Shown: positions 1-9,909 of the stretch, one piece after another | How positions within the stretch are numbered: the first letter of the stretch is position 1 | Layout of the letters: every line of letters starts with the position of its first letter | From: Vreelandella sulfidaeris | Lineage (GTDB): Bacteria; Pseudomonadota; Gammaproteobacteria; Pseudomonadales; Halomonadaceae | DNA: 64,000 nucleotides | Reading direction: 5' to 3' | NCBI GenBank assembly: GCA_007182875.1 | Contig: AP019514.1 | Coordinates: forward strand, 2,604,001-2,668,000 | Notes under the pieces: generated by a model | The model's database searches: none | The model's input: only the letters and a program-made list of their open reading frames with translations | What the model was told of the DNA's origin: nothing | Position numbers and translations under genes: made by a program

Positions 1-1195
1 ATTTGCCTGATAGCCAGCCTGGCTATTCTCAAGCTAGTTGGCAAACATTAATTAGCCACCGTGAAGAGGCCACGCTGGAGGGCGTTGATGCGTTTTCTTG
101 GGGACTGATGCTGGCTGAACGTGATCATGACCAGGCGCAGGTGCGTTTGCGGCGGTTGGTACTTGACGCACAGCATGACTGCACACTGGATGAATACCTG
201 ACATTGCCCGAGCAGCCCTGTTCGCAGATGCTTGAAGACGAGCCGCACTTCGATAGTCAGGTATTGCGCCTACGCGAAGAATCTTTTACTCAGCCACCCA
301 GCTGGTTCGCGCTCGATCTGACCAACGGCGAACGGACACTGCTGAAACGCGCACCTGTATATGGCAACTTGCAGCCGGAACAGTTAATAAGCAAGCGTCT
401 ATGGGCGACAAGCCAGGATGGTGAGCAAGTCCCTGTCTCGGTGGTCATGCGTGCCGACCTGGCCGATCAGCCCTTACCCACGCTGTTGTATGGCTATGGT
501 GCATACGGCGAGGCTCTCGATCCCTGGTTTTCCATCGCTCGGCTGGAACTGCTTGAACGCGGCGCGGCTTTTGCCGTCGCCCACGTAAGGGGGGTGGTGA
601 ACGCGGTGAGCCCTGGTATTTAAACGGCAAGATGGCCCATAAAGAAAACAGCTTTAACGACTTTATGGCTGCCCGCGAAGAGCTGATTGAACAGGGCGTT
701 AGTGACTCACAGCGAATTGTGGCCTATGGCGCCAGTGCCGGGGGCTACTGGTGGGCACTTGTATCAATCGCGCCCCTGAAGCGTTCTGCGCCGCCCTACT
801 AGACGTACCGTTTTTGGATGTGCTGCGTACTATGCAGAACCCCGATCTTCCCTCTTACTACTGCGGAGTACAGTGAATGGGGCAACCCGGAAGAACCGGA
901 AGTCGCCACCCGAATACGCGATTATTCGCCTATCGATAACATCCAGACTCAGTCATATCCTGCGCTTTGGATTGAAGGCAGTTGGTTTGACACCCGCGTC
1001 AGCTATTGGGAACCCGCCAAGTTTTATGCGCAAGTGGCGCAACAACAGCAGGGCTCAGCGCCTATTTTGATGCGCACGGATATGAGCAGTGGACACGGTG
1101 GCGCCTCCGGCCGCTTCAAAGCTTGGCGGGATGCCGCGCGCCAAGACGCGTTTATCCTTTGGGCGCTAGGTTTGGCACAGCCCTCGCCAACCTAG
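1..1195 (+). CDS. ptrB: Oligopeptidase B (S9A serine peptidase), 5'-truncated by window edge
   Basis: C-terminal ~400 residues of a prolyl-oligopeptidase family enzyme that cleaves short peptides after basic residues. The frame is open at base 1-3, so the N-terminal propeller lies outside the window. The hydrolase domain shows LLYGYGAYG, then AHVRGG, the nucleophile motif GASAGG (Ser near base 734), the Asp region SWFDTRVSYW and the His motif SSGHGGASGR before the stop at 1193-1195. The frame jumps near 597, 755 and 840, but the family sequence is continuous across all three, so these look like sequencing indels. PtrB versus a generic S9 peptidase rests on overall resemblance. Confidence 0.85.
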
Positions 1196-1235
1196 CGAGA
1201 GCTACTAACTAAGTAAATTTTCCAGGCGTTATTTT

Positions 1236-1260
1236 AGCAGTGCAAAGGCACTGCTTTTAA
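1236..1260 (+). terminator. Rho-independent terminator after ptrB
   Basis: Perfect 8-bp stem AGCAGTGC / GCACTGCT with loop AAAG, followed by TTTAA, 40 bp after the ptrB stop. Confidence 0.75.
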
Positions 1261-1281
1261 TGATAAGATGAATTTTATGAA

Positions 1282-1344
1282 AATAGTTTCCAAAAACTAT
1301 TCCATCATCATTAATCTTACGCCATACTATACGTTAGTCGTATA
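1282..1344. promoter_or_regulatory. Two inverted repeats upstream of the 51-aa gene
   Basis: The first is AATAGTTT-CCAA-AAACTATT (1282-1301), flanked by looser complementary arms (AATGAT... and ...ATCATT). The second is TATACG-TTAGT-CGTATA (1328-1344). Both sit in an AT-rich gap within 100 bp of the start at 1374. They could be operators or cruciform structures; no known regulator motif is recognised. Confidence 0.4.
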
Positions 1345-1373
1345 AACTATCGTTTAGTCTTTAGGTGAAGCAA

Positions 1374-1529
1374 ATGAACCATCAAGAGCACTTTCCCACT
1401 ATCTGGGACACACCACGTAAACCAAAGGTAAAGGTAGCTAGCCCAACGCCCGATAAAAAAATTCTTACCCCGGTTAAAGAAGCGTTTTTATCTATTTGGG
1501 ATACCCCTAAGCGACAGCCCAGTGCTTAA
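1374..1529 (+). CDS. Small protein (51 aa) with duplicated IWDTP motif
   Basis: ATG at 1374 is preceded by a good ribosome site (AGGTGAAG, 1363-1370) and the frame runs 51 codons to TAA at 1527-1529. The product carries the same motif near each end: TIWDTPRKPK (residues 9-18) and SIWDTPKRQP (residues 40-49), joined by a Lys/Val/Pro-rich linker. No membrane segment or signal peptide is visible. I do not recognise a family or function. Its own ribosome site, the upstream dyads and the internal duplication argue that it is real. It lies between the ptrB terminator and the convergent ycgN gene. Confidence 0.6.
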   Translation: MNHQEHFPTIWDTPRKPKVKVASPTPDKKILTPVKEAFLSIWDTPKRQPSA

Positions 1530-1540
1530 AACGGTAGGAA

Positions 1541-1996
1541 TTACATAGGCAACACGGCAATGATGTGTGACTCTAGCTGCTGCTCTGGCACTTCGTCCTG
1601 CGACACGGCAAAGCTACGCACGCTAATACCCTTGCGATGCACACGCTCGGCGTCATTGCTTAAAAGCGGATGCCAACCTGCCAGTTTGCGCCCTTCCGCC
1701 ACGCGCCGATAGCCACAGCTTTGTGGTAACCAAGTGAACTCTTTAACCAAGGCCGGTGTAAGCTGGGTGCAGTCAGGAACGCTGTCAAAACGATTAGAAT
1801 AATCGCTACATTGGCAGCTTTTGATGTCTAACAAGCGACAGGCAACGTTAAGCACCGCCAGTTCCTGGGTGTCCTCATCATGCAACTTTAACAGGCAACA
1901 TTGCCCGCAGCCGTCACACAGCGCCTCCCACTCCGGTGGCGTCAGTTCCTCCAGAGTAAAGCGCTCCCAAAAGCGTTCGCGCATCGCTGTTTCCAT
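1541..1996 (-). CDS. ycgN: YcgN family cysteine-cluster protein (UPF0260)
   Basis: About 151 aa, intact. Conserved cysteine cluster CDGCGQCCLLKL near residue 30 and a second one CRLLDIKSCQC, followed by DYSNRFD, as in Escherichia coli YcgN. The clusters suggest metal or Fe-S binding; the biochemical role is unknown. I chose the ATG at 1996 over the longer start at 2017 because AAGGAG lies 6 nt upstream of it. It is the last gene of a minus-strand run rnd-ycgL-acpH-ycgN, in the family's usual neighbourhood of ycgL. Confidence 0.85.
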   Translation of the reverse strand: METAMRERFWERFTLEELTPPEWEALCDGCGQCCLLKLHDEDTQELAVLNVACRLLDIKSCQCSDYSNRFDSVPDCTQLTPALVKEFTWLPQSCGYRRVAEGRKLAGWHPLLSNDAERVHRKGISVRSFAVSQDEVPEQQLESHIIAVLPM

Positions 1997-2030
1997 CGAC
2001 TTCTCCTTCATGACCACACGGAAACACGTT

Positions 2031-2605
2031 TTATGTTGGTGTATCGGTGTGGCTTAATTCAGCCAACAGCGTTGGCCATAATGCTTGAAAATCGTTCTCT
2101 AGCACTCGGTAATCGTCACGCAGCCAGGGCACCAGGGCGGCAAGCTGATTGGGGCCAGACAAACGGCGCCCGATCCCGCTATCGCGCGGCAAGTAAAATC
2201 AAAATCAGCGTAGCCTCTTAACCAGTCATGCTCGACGAGTAACGGCATCATACCCGCCAGCCGGTTCGGCGCAGAGCGGGTAGAGAGCAGCCGATAGCAT
2301 CGCCCAATAATCTCTTCCTGATCTACCTGCCCCGCCGTATCCCGCGCCAAAAGTGGTCCCACATCATGTCCAGGGCAATACCCGCATAGCGTCGCTGGCC
2401 GGTTGGCGCGCGCCGCCGTGCATTCACAACGCTTGGATGACTATCCACCCATGCATCGACACGGCGATGATGGCGAATCCCCCTGAGCCGTGGCAACGGG
2501 CCAATCACTTAAATCGCGCCCTTTAACTCCATCGGCGATTAAATTGCCATAGAGAAAATCATCGCTACCCGCGCTGACCAGCCAGGCATGGGCAAGAAAA
2601 TTCAT
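2031..2605 (-). CDS. acpH: Acyl carrier protein phosphodiesterase (frameshifted)
   Basis: Begins MNFLAHAWLV and continues FLYGNLIADGVKGRDL, matching the start of AcpH, which removes the 4'-phosphopantetheine arm from acyl carrier protein. Further on are VDSHPSV, LDMMWDHF and a C-terminal LRDDYRVLENDF-like block. Total ~191 residues against 193 in E. coli. Breaks near 2490, 2350 and 2130 shift frame but the alignment to the family is unbroken. The stop (TAA, 2031-2033) lies 34 bp before ycgN. Only short pieces are open in any one frame, so exact residues near the breaks are uncertain. Confidence 0.75.
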
Positions 2606-2617
2606 AAACGGCTGTCG

Positions 2618-2930
2618 TTACTCTTCATCTGCACGTGCATCAAAATGAGAGGCAACGTGTGCCCGATGCACATCAAGCAAATAAGCCTCCTTGGGCGGCG
2701 GCATTTGCAAATAAAAGCCTTTATCTTTAATTCCTTCCACGACATCCGCTGCCTTTACCCGTGACAATTTTTGTCAGCGGTCAGCAACATGGTAAAAACC
2801 GACACAGGCTTGCCGAAGGTTTCAAGCAGTGGTTCAGGGACATTTGCTAACCCTTGACGCTTATCGACGTATAAATACATTTCATCTTTGCGTGAGCTTT
2901 GAAAACTTCGCAAATCATTTTGTCGCTCAT
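2618..2930 (-). CDS. ycgL: YcgL domain protein (frameshifted)
   Basis: About 104 aa. Reads MSDKMICEVFK, then SSRKDEMYLYVDKRQGL, VPEPLLETFGKP and KGFYLQMPPP, which is the YcgL family pattern. One A appears to be missing in the run near 2899 and another indel lies near 2760. The start overlaps the rnd stop by an ATGA (2927-2930), indicating translational coupling. The family is small and uncharacterised and is usually encoded beside rnd, as here. Confidence 0.8.
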
Positions 2931-4062
2931 AATGATCGCTCCTCAAGGGCCTGGGCCAGTGCATCATTCAAGCACTCGCCCCGCCAACCAGTCGGCCAAG
3001 AGAAAGGCTCCCCGGCCAAATCCTGCATCACCAGCGTTTCAATATCGCGCCGACGCATCAACATTTCTGGCGCTACGCCCAAGTCACTGGCTTTGGCAGT
3101 CACCGCCTTCTTGAGTGCTTTAAAGCGGGACTTGAACGACGGATGCATGGGGTCTGGCCAGGGTGACGGCAAGGTAGCTTCGTCGCAGTGCTGGGCTTGT
3201 TTCACCATCGCCAGCAGTGCATCGCCCTCTTTTTAATTAGCACTGGCTTAACGCCTTCCACTTCTGAGAGCTCGAAGCGATTACCGGGCATCTTTTCGGC
3301 GATTGCGAATAACAGCTTGTCACTGATTAACCAGTTGCGCGGCAAATCACGACGGCGTGTTTCGCCTTCCCGCCATGCGGTCATCAGCCGATACGCCTCC
3401 ATTTGACGAGGCATCAAGCGCCATAGTTGGCGTTGGCGGGTATACCACTGTTGATCGTTATCAACGCTGCGGCCTGCCTGTTCAATCAAACTGGCGCACT
3501 CAGCCTCCACCCACTCGCGACGACCTAACGTAGCGAGCTTTTCAGCCTGTAGCGTCCAAACTTTTAATAAATAGATAACATCCAGCGCGGCGTAATGGCA
3601 CTGCGCAGGTGTTAGAGGGCGCACTAGCCAGTTTGAGCGTGTTTCCTCTTTTGGCAGGGTTTCACCGACCCAAAATTCGACCAGTTTTTGGTACCCCATG
3701 CCCGGGTTTTCACCCAAAAAGCCTTGCACCACCTGGGTATCAATTAGCGGTACCGGCAATACGCCCGCCCAGTGCTGAAAAACCTCCAGGTCTTCGCTGC
3801 AAGCGTGAAGCAACTTAATCGCACTATTTTGCAGCAGAGCGCGGAATTTATCGGTACAAGCGATGGCGACCGGATCAATCAGATAAGCCAGCTCACCTGC
3901 GGTAAATTGGATCAGCGCAGGCACTGGAAAGAACGTGTTCTCTCGAAAAACTCGGTATCCAGAGCAATCACAGAAGCATCGGCTACTTGATCGCAGGCGG
4001 CATCAAGCGCCTTTGGGGTATCAAGCCATTGAAAAGAGGGGAGTAAGAGAGGACAAAAGCAT
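2927..4062 (-). CDS. rnd: Ribonuclease D (frameshifted)
   Basis: 3'-5' exoribonuclease of the DEDD family that trims tRNA 3' ends. The N-terminal Exo I motif VIALDTEFF is followed by LIQFTAGELAYLID, Exo II HACSEDLEVFQHW, and the Exo III region CHYAALDVIYLLKVW; an HRDC-like C-terminal region follows. Length ~378 aa, near the E. coli size. Indels near 4035, 3925 and 3215. The start is inferred as ATG at 4062, 47 nt after the recR stop, because the DTEF block is reached from it after restoring one T; an alternative TTG start exists just upstream. Confidence 0.88.
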
Positions 4063-4108
4063 TCTTCCAAGTTGGCGCAAACGCCTAAGCGCTTGCGTTT
4101 AGATAGGC

Positions 4109-4712
4109 TTATTCGCTGGCAAAAGGCAGGCGACCATTAAACGCACGGCTCAATGTGCCGCCATCAACATACTCCAGCTCTCCGCCCATAGGAACACCAT
4201 AGGCAAGCCGCGAAAGTTTAACGCCGTATTCTGCTAGCTGCGAGGCAATGTAGTGTGCCGTCGCCTCCCTTCGATCGTAGGGTTAGTCGCCAGCACCACT
4301 TCTTCGACCAACCCTTCTGCGACGCGCGCTTCCAGCAAATCCAGCCCAATTGACTCGGGGCCGATACCGTCTAGCGGCGAAAGATGACCATGCAAAACAA
4401 AATAGCGGCCTTTAAAACCTCCCGCCTCCTCAATCGCTAGTTGATCGGCAGGCGACTCCACCACACAAAGCAAGGCATCATCGCGTCGTGGGCTTTCACA
4501 TAGTAGGCATACTTCGGCTTCAGTGAGCGTTCGACATCGTTGACAGTAGCCTACTTCTTCAATCGCTTGTTGGATGACCGCAGCAAGGCGTTGCCCACCC
4601 GGCCGTTCACGCTCAAGTAGTGCATTGCCATTCGCTGAGCCGTTTTAGGCCCAACGCCTGGCAGTACGCGAAAAGCATCCATTAACTGCTCAACGAGAGG
4701 AGAGAATCGCAT
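4109..4712 (-). CDS. recR: Recombination protein RecR (frameshifted)
   Basis: RecFOR-pathway protein that loads RecA at gaps. Starts [19 protein letters not shown] with the helix-hairpin-helix [12 protein letters not shown] four-cysteine zinc finger follows ([14 protein letters not shown]), then the Toprim segment [15 protein letters not shown] and [11 protein letters not shown], ending NGRLPFASE. About 201 aa, as usual. Indels near 4630 and 4268. It starts 3 nt after the ybaB stop, the conserved dnaX-ybaB-recR operon. Confidence 0.92.
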
Positions 4713-4715
4713 TGC

Positions 4716-5041
4716 TTAGAATGGCATCTTAAAGCCGGGCGGCAAATTCAAACCAGCCGTCGCTTCTTCCATTTTTGTTTAGAGCTAACTTCCAATTTGC
4801 GCACAGCATCGTTGACCGCCGCCGCTAACAAATCTTCCAGTAACTCTTTGTCCTCTTCCATGACACTGGGATCGATAGACACGTTTGAAACATCGTGTCG
4901 ACCGTTCATCGTCACTTTGACCATACCTGCGCCCGCTTCACCCTGCACTTCGGCTTTGGCTACTTCTTCTTGGGCACGCTGCATCTTTTCTTGCATTTCT
5001 TGGGCTTGCTTCATCAAGTCGCCCATTCCGCCTTTAAACAT
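4716..5041 (-). CDS. ybaB: YbaB/EbfC nucleoid-associated protein (frameshifted at 3' end)
   Basis: About 108 aa DNA-binding protein of the YbaB/EbfC family. [20 protein letters not shown] is followed by the helical core, then [14 protein letters not shown] and an acidic stretch [11 protein letters not shown]. The conserved tail LPPGFKMPF is in another frame after one indel near 4780. The start at 5041 (MFKGG) is the family start; an upstream in-frame ATG at 5083 is not supported. It lies between dnaX and recR as in most bacteria. Confidence 0.92.
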
Positions 5042-5101
5042 GGCTATATCTCCAAGGTGGTTAAAAGGTACAGCTGATATCATAGGTATATAAAGTTGAA
5101 C

Positions 5102-7118
5102 TTAGCGCATCTCATCGGCAGGCTTAACACTGGATTCTATCAATGTTGCGCCAAATGCCTGCTGTAACTTCTGTACATGGGGGTCGTGATTGAGTAGATC
5201 AACCGCATTCGCGTGACGCTCTTGATTAAGGCGATCTTCACGTTGTCTGGTGTTTCCAAATGGCTCGCTAATTCGGCAACGTAGAACGCTATCCGCCGCG
5301 GCATACCCTGTTCTTTCAATGCCCGCTCAATACGCGTCTGGTGCACTTCCGCCTGCATTGCCTCTTGACTAGGGTCTAAACGGAGCGTCAGCAGGGCACC
5401 GTCATCACTTTCCACTAAACAGTTGCCCGCTAAATTGCGCGTTAAGCCGCCCAGGCCCAGTGAATCAAAACATTGCAGCCATTGTGCATTATCCAGCTTG
5501 CCAGTCGTGGCCGTAACGGCAGGCGTCTCTACCGGCACAGAAACAGGCGCTGGTGTATCGGCTGGTTCTGGCGTTAAAGGTGCCGTTGGTTCCGGAGACG
5601 CTGGTGCTTCAGAAGCTGTTGCTAGCTCAGGAGTTTGCTGGGCAACGTCAGCCTCGGCCGCCTCACGTTCAGGCGTTGTCATTTCACTCCTCAACAGCCC
5701 AGGGAGGCGGCTCTTGGGCAGGCGATTCTTCTTGATAAGACGACGCTTCTTGAGCCACTGGCACGGAAGACTGTGAGGCCACTTGGCTATTACTAATCTC
5801 CAGCCCTGATGAGACTGAGCTTGATTCTGCCTCAGCTTCTGGCGCTGACTTCACTTCTGGCAAGGGTTCCGGGGTGATGAGGCCGTATCAGCAACCTGCA
5901 CGGAAGCATTCGCCTCATTAGCCACAGCTTCTGAGGGAGCCACAGTTTCTGAAGGAGCCCCAGTTTCTGAGGGCTCGCGGCGCAATGGTAGCTGCGTACG
6001 TGGTGGTTTCGGCACACCCTGGGGCGGAACGCCAGCATGCGCAGCAGCGTCATCTCTAACGCGCTGCGTAGATCAGGGGCATGCACCATGTCGCCACGCC
6101 CCTGGATACCGATTTGGTAATAGAGCTGAATATCTTCAGCGGTAAAGCGGCTCGCAAGTTGCAAGATAACGTCACGGTCACCGTGACTGTTATCAACGGC
6201 GTCCGGGACCATCTGTGCCACTGCCAAGCGGTGCAGCATGCTGGAGAGTTCATCCAACACAGCGGCAAAATCCGGCCCCTGCTCTGCTAACTGCGCCACT
6301 TCTGCCAATAACCGCTGTACATCCACATCGGCCAAGGCTTCAGCCAGGGCGAGAATATGGCGATGATCCAGTGTGCCCAGCATGGCGGCTACATCCGCGT
6401 GGCGAACGGCGCCCTGGCCAAATGCGATCGCTTGATCGGTAAGACTCATCGCATCGCGCATCGAGCCTTCCGCGGCCTTGCCCAACAGCCACAAGGCACT
6501 CTCATCAAACGCGACGCCCTCCTCCCCTAGCACATAGGTTAGGTGCTCCACCACGCGTTCTGGTGGCATATGCTTAAGAGTAAATTGGAGGCAGCGCGAG
6601 AGCACCGTCGGCGGCAGTTTTGCGGATCGGTGGTGGCCAACAAAAATTTAACGTGAGGAGGTGGCTCTTCCAACGTTTTAAGCAGCGCATTGAAACTGCT
6701 GGTCGAGAGCATGTGCACCTCATCAATCAGGTACACTTTGTAACGCCCCTGAGTCGGTGCGTACTGCACGTTATCCAGCAGCTCGCGGGTATCTTCCACT
6801 TTGGTTCTTGACGCCGCATCGACCTCAATTAAATCAACAAAGCGCCCATCATCAATCGCCTGGCAACTGTCGCACCACCCACAGGGGAGTAGAAGTAATG
6901 CCTTCATCGCCACGCCCGTTGGCCGTACAGTTCAAACACTTGGCAAGAATACGCGCCAAGGTGGTTTTACCCACGCCACGTGTACCTGTAAATAGGTACG
7001 CATGGTGCAAGCGGCCCTGATCAAGGGCATTCACCAAGGCGCGTTGAACATGGGTCTGACCAACGAGTTCGTGGAATGTGCGAGGTCGCCATTTGCGGGC
7101 CAGAACCTGATAGCTCAT
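5102..7118 (-). CDS. dnaX: DNA polymerase III subunit tau/gamma (frameshifted)
   Basis: Clamp-loader ATPase of the replicative polymerase. [15 protein letters not shown], Walker [17 protein letters not shown], a zinc motif with CLNC..CGWCDSC, Walker [11 protein letters not shown], and sensor LATTDPQK are all readable. A Pro/Ala/Glu-rich linker (about 5580-5990) precedes the tau C-terminal domain, which ends [12 protein letters not shown]. About 672 residues. Breaks near 6880, 6610, 6020, 5860 and 5690. This gene cannot be dispensed with, so its breaks are good evidence of sequencing error. No A-AAA-AAG slippage heptamer is visible in the linker. Confidence 0.92.
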
Positions 7119-7272
7119 GAAGCTGTCTTTCCTTCGGCGGGCTAACTTACCTCACGCTTAGGCAGCGCGAAGTAAGTGCCACGATGCATAACAAAACAAT
7201 GCGTGAACAAGCGTCATTCTAGCGGCTGCACCGCAGCCCGCCAACCGCCTGGGGCGGAGTGTTTGGCAACCA

Positions 7273-7622
7273 CTAGGCGTTATCACTACCTTCCGCAGCG
7301 CCGGCGCGCTGAGCAGCCGCTTTACCAGCTTTTCGAGTTCGCCGCTTTGATGCATTTCAACCACAATGTCGCAGCCCCCTACCAGCTCGCCTTCTACCCA
7401 CAGCTGAGGGAATGTCGGCCAGTTGGCAATCTTGGGTAATTCAGCGCGAATATCCGGATTATCGAGAACGTTAACGAACGCAAAGCGCTCGCCGCAGCTC
7501 ATCAGCGCTTGAACGGTCTGGGCAGAAAAACCGCACTGCGGCAGTTGGGGCGAGCCTTTCATGTAAATCAGGACCGGGTTTTCGCTAATTTGGCGCTGAA
7601 TGTTTTCGGCAGTCGTGCTCAT
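7273..7622 (-). CDS. grxD: Monothiol glutaredoxin Grx4/GrxD (frameshifted near C-terminus)
   Basis: About 116 aa CGFS-type glutaredoxin involved in Fe-S cluster trafficking. Shows NPVLIYMKGSP, active site CGFSAQ, glutathione-binding WPTFPQLW and GGCDIV. Restoring one A near 7322 gives the tail AAAQRAGAAEGSDNA and a TAG at 7273-7275, matching the family length; the uncorrected frame runs on into non-coding sequence. The start ATG at 7622 is preceded by GAGGAAA. Confidence 0.92.
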
Positions 7623-7789
7623 AAAATTTCCTCGCTTATCAATGGCCGAGCCCACACACTTAGCACTTAAAAGTACCTGAATAGAGCGCTCGGCTTTAAC
7701 GTGTCAGTGGTATTCTACGCATGCCGTTCGCGTTGCGCATCCCCCTGCAGCATAGCTAGGATAGTGTTTTTGCGCGGAGAGAATCTCTT

Positions 7790-8710
7790 ATGGCGACACG
7801 CCATTTCCTGACCTTGTTAGATTTGACCCCGGACGAGCTGGATTATTTGATCCAGCGCGCCATTACGATTAAAACCAATCTTAAAGCCCAAGGTCCTGTT
7901 TATACACCATTAACCAACCGCACCCTGGCGATGATTTTTGAGAAATCATCAACGCGTACGCGGGTTTCATTTGAAACGGGAATGGCACAGTTTGGCGGCC
8001 ACGCGCTATTTCTCTCTCCCCGCGATACCCAACTAGGCCGCGGCGAGCCAATTGAAGACACTGCTCGCGTCCTGTCTGAAATGGTCGATGCGGTAATGAT
8101 CCGCACCTTTTCACACGCCGGGCTTGAAACCTACGCCAGCGCCAGCAGCGTCCCCGTCATTAACGCACTCAGCGACGACTACCACCCGTGCCAACTACTC
8201 GCTGACATAATGACCTGGACCGAACTACGTGGCAGCGTAAAGGGTCGCACAGCGGTATGGATTGGTGATGGCAACAACATGTGCCACTCGTGGATCAATG
8301 CCGCTCGCCAGTTTGGCTTTCACCTGCGCATCTGCTGCCCGAAAGGCTATGAGCCCCGTGCCGACATCATGGCGGCAGCAGGCGATCACATCTCTTTATT
8401 ACATGACCCACAAGCCGCGGTTAAAGAAGCCGACCTGATCACTACCGATGTCTGGGCCTCGATGGGCCAGGAAGAGGAACAGGCTAAACGTGAAGCAGAT
8501 TTCGCTGGCTTCCAAGTAACAGAAGCCATGCTGGATCAGGCGAACCAAGATGCGCTGTTTCTGCACTGCCTGCCTGCACACCGCGGCGAAGAGATCAGCC
8601 AAACGCTTCTTGAGGACCCGCGCGCCGTCGTGTGGCAGGAAGCAGGTAATCGCCTGCATGCGCAAAAAGCATTGATTGAGTTCTTACTGCTAGGCAGGGT
8701 TGCTGAGTAA
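7790..8710 (+). CDS. argF: Ornithine carbamoyltransferase, anabolic
   Basis: Intact 306 aa. Transfers the carbamoyl group to ornithine to give citrulline in arginine biosynthesis. Carbamoyl-phosphate motif [10 protein letters not shown] (residues ~48-57), ornithine side [22 protein letters not shown], and the catalytic [10 protein letters not shown] near residue 262. One of the few long intact genes in the window. Monocistronic, with its own terminator. Confidence 0.96.
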   Translation: MATRHFLTLLDLTPDELDYLIQRAITIKTNLKAQGPVYTPLTNRTLAMIFEKSSTRTRVSFETGMAQFGGHALFLSPRDTQLGRGEPIEDTARVLSEMVDAVMIRTFSHAGLETYASASSVPVINALSDDYHPCQLLADIMTWTELRGSVKGRTAVWIGDGNNMCHSWINAARQFGFHLRICCPKGYEPRADIMAAAGDHISLLHDPQAAVKEADLITTDVWASMGQEEEQAKREADFAGFQVTEAMLDQANQDALFLHCLPAHRGEEISQTLLEDPRAVVWQEAGNRLHAQKALIEFLLLGRVAE

Positions 8711-8765
8711 GTTGCTGAAAAATAACAAGTCAGCAAAAACTGCTGAACTTACGCTTTTGAATACG

Positions 8766-8798
8766 AAAAAGCCTCGTTTAATCAACGAGGCTTTTTTC
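8766..8798 (+). terminator. Rho-independent terminator after argF
   Basis: AAAAAGCCTCGTT-TAATC-AACGAGGCTTTTTT: a 9-bp GC-rich stem followed by six T, 55 bp after the argF stop. Confidence 0.9.
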
Positions 8799-8812
8799 TA
8801 TAATTTGGTGAA

Positions 8813-8956
8813 GCGGAATTCAGTAAAGCTGCATATTGGTGGAGCCTAGCGGGATCGAACCGCTGACCTCAACACTGCCAGTGTGCGGAATTCAGTAAAG
8901 CTGCATATTGGTGGAGCCTAGCGGGATCGAACCGCTGACCTCAACACTGCCAGTGT
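8813..8956. repeat. Perfect 72-bp tandem direct repeat containing the 3' half of tRNA-Ala
   Basis: Unit 1 is 8813-8884 and unit 2 is 8885-8956; I see no mismatch between them. Each starts GCGGAATTCAGTAAAGC and contains the acceptor 3' strand, T arm and part of the anticodon arm of tRNA-Ala. The outer unit therefore holds a tRNA half with no 5' part. It could be a true slippage duplication or an assembly artefact. Confidence 0.9.
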
Positions 8957-8984
8957 TGCGCTCTCCCAGCTGAGCTAAGGCCCC
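8909..8984 (-). tRNA. tRNA-Ala (GGC)
   Basis: 76 nt on the minus strand from GGGGCCTTAGCTCAGC to GGCTCCACCA with encoded CCA. D arm AGCTCAGCTGGGAGAGC, anticodon loop CTGGCAG (anticodon GGC), and T arm with GGTTCGATCCC. All stems pair. Its 3' half is duplicated immediately downstream (8837-8884). Confidence 0.96.
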
Positions 8985-9110
8985 ACATACTGTACTTTTT
9001 GACAGCGAGGCGGATACTACGTTGAACCTTCCCCCTCGGTCAAGTTTTTGCACCTTCAGACCTAACTAATTCCCCTTTGCCTTCAGCTGTGGCACTCTAT
9101 ACGCGACTAA

Positions 9111-9150
9111 TTAAGATCTACATGCAATTAACAAGATCTATATGCAATTA
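9111..9150. repeat. Two 20-bp direct repeats upstream of uvrY
   Basis: Copies at 9111-9130 and 9131-9150 share AAGATCTAyATGCAATTA with one C/T difference. They are head to tail at a 20-bp period, about two helical turns. A third partial copy (AAAAAGATA) follows. They lie 68 bp before the uvrY start and may be a binding site for a dimeric activator or repressor. Confidence 0.6.
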
Positions 9151-9217
9151 AAAAAGATAGAGTAGCGAACAAGGCCAACGCCTGAGCCCATGATGTTTCC
9201 ATGCAGGAGCCTGCCCC

Positions 9218-9862
9218 TTGATCAGTGTACTTATCGCCGATGATCATCATCTAGTAAGAACTAGCATTGCTCACCTGCTAAACGAAGAGTGTGACATTAA
9301 AATTGTGGGCGAGGTCGATGATGGCGAAACCGCGGTGACACAGTGTCGCCATTTGAAGCCCGACATCGTGTTAATGGATATTCGCATGCCTGGCATCGGC
9401 GGGCTTGAAGCCACTCGGCGCATTCACCGTACGATGGCAGACGTTAAGGTATTAATTCTAACGGCGCATATGGAAGACAGTGTGCTGCGTCGCATGTTGG
9501 AAGCCGGAGCCTCAGGCTTTCTAAGCAAAGGCGCGGATGCGATAGAAATGACCGATGCCATACGCCAAGTGTTCCACGGTCGCCGTTACGTAAGCCAGGA
9601 AATTGCTCAACGTTTGGCGCTCTCCCACTTTACCAATGAAGATAATCCCTTTAGCCACCTCTCCCACCGTGAGCTTCAGATTGCCCTCATGATTGTTAAC
9701 TGCCAGCGCGTACAAGATATCTCTGATCGCCTGCATTTAAGTCCTAAAACAGTAAATACCTACCGCTATCGACTCTTTGATAAACTACAGGTTGCCACTG
9801 ACGTTGAGCTGACTCATTTAGCGCTCCGTCATGGGCTGGTCGAGGGGTTTGACGCTACCTAG
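9218..9862 (+). CDS. uvrY: GacA/UvrY-type response regulator
   Basis: Intact 214 aa. Receiver domain with acidic pair DDHH (residues ~8-11), phospho-acceptor Asp in [11 protein letters not shown] near residue 54, Thr in ILTAH and Lys in GFLSKGA. A C-terminal LuxR-type helix-turn-helix reads [12 protein letters not shown] and [26 protein letters not shown] (split here for length). TTG start with AGGAG 8 nt upstream. Paired with uvrC and pgsA as in enterics and pseudomonads; the expected partner is a BarA/GacS kinase and the Csr/Rsm small-RNA pathway (family knowledge). Confidence 0.92.
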   Translation: MISVLIADDHHLVRTSIAHLLNEECDIKIVGEVDDGETAVTQCRHLKPDIVLMDIRMPGIGGLEATRRIHRTMADVKVLILTAHMEDSVLRRMLEAGASGFLSKGADAIEMTDAIRQVFHGRRYVSQEIAQRLALSHFTNEDNPFSHLSHRELQIALMIVNCQRVQDISDRLHLSPKTVNTYRYRLFDKLQVATDVELTHLALRHGLVEGFDAT

Positions 9863-9909
9863 CTATAACCCCAACTCCCCCTGCTGTTATCGGGTACCGA
9901 CACGCTGAC

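Noticed and set aside
4797..5093. Plus-strand frame opposite ybaB
   Set aside because: A shadow of a conserved gene on the minus strand, with no ribosome site.
5580..6050. Programmed frameshift in dnaX making the gamma subunit
   Set aside because: No A-AAA-AAG-type slippage site is visible, and the breaks resemble the indels seen in every other long gene.
8837..8884. Second functional tRNA-Ala
   Set aside because: Only the 3' half is present; the 5' acceptor strand and D arm are missing.
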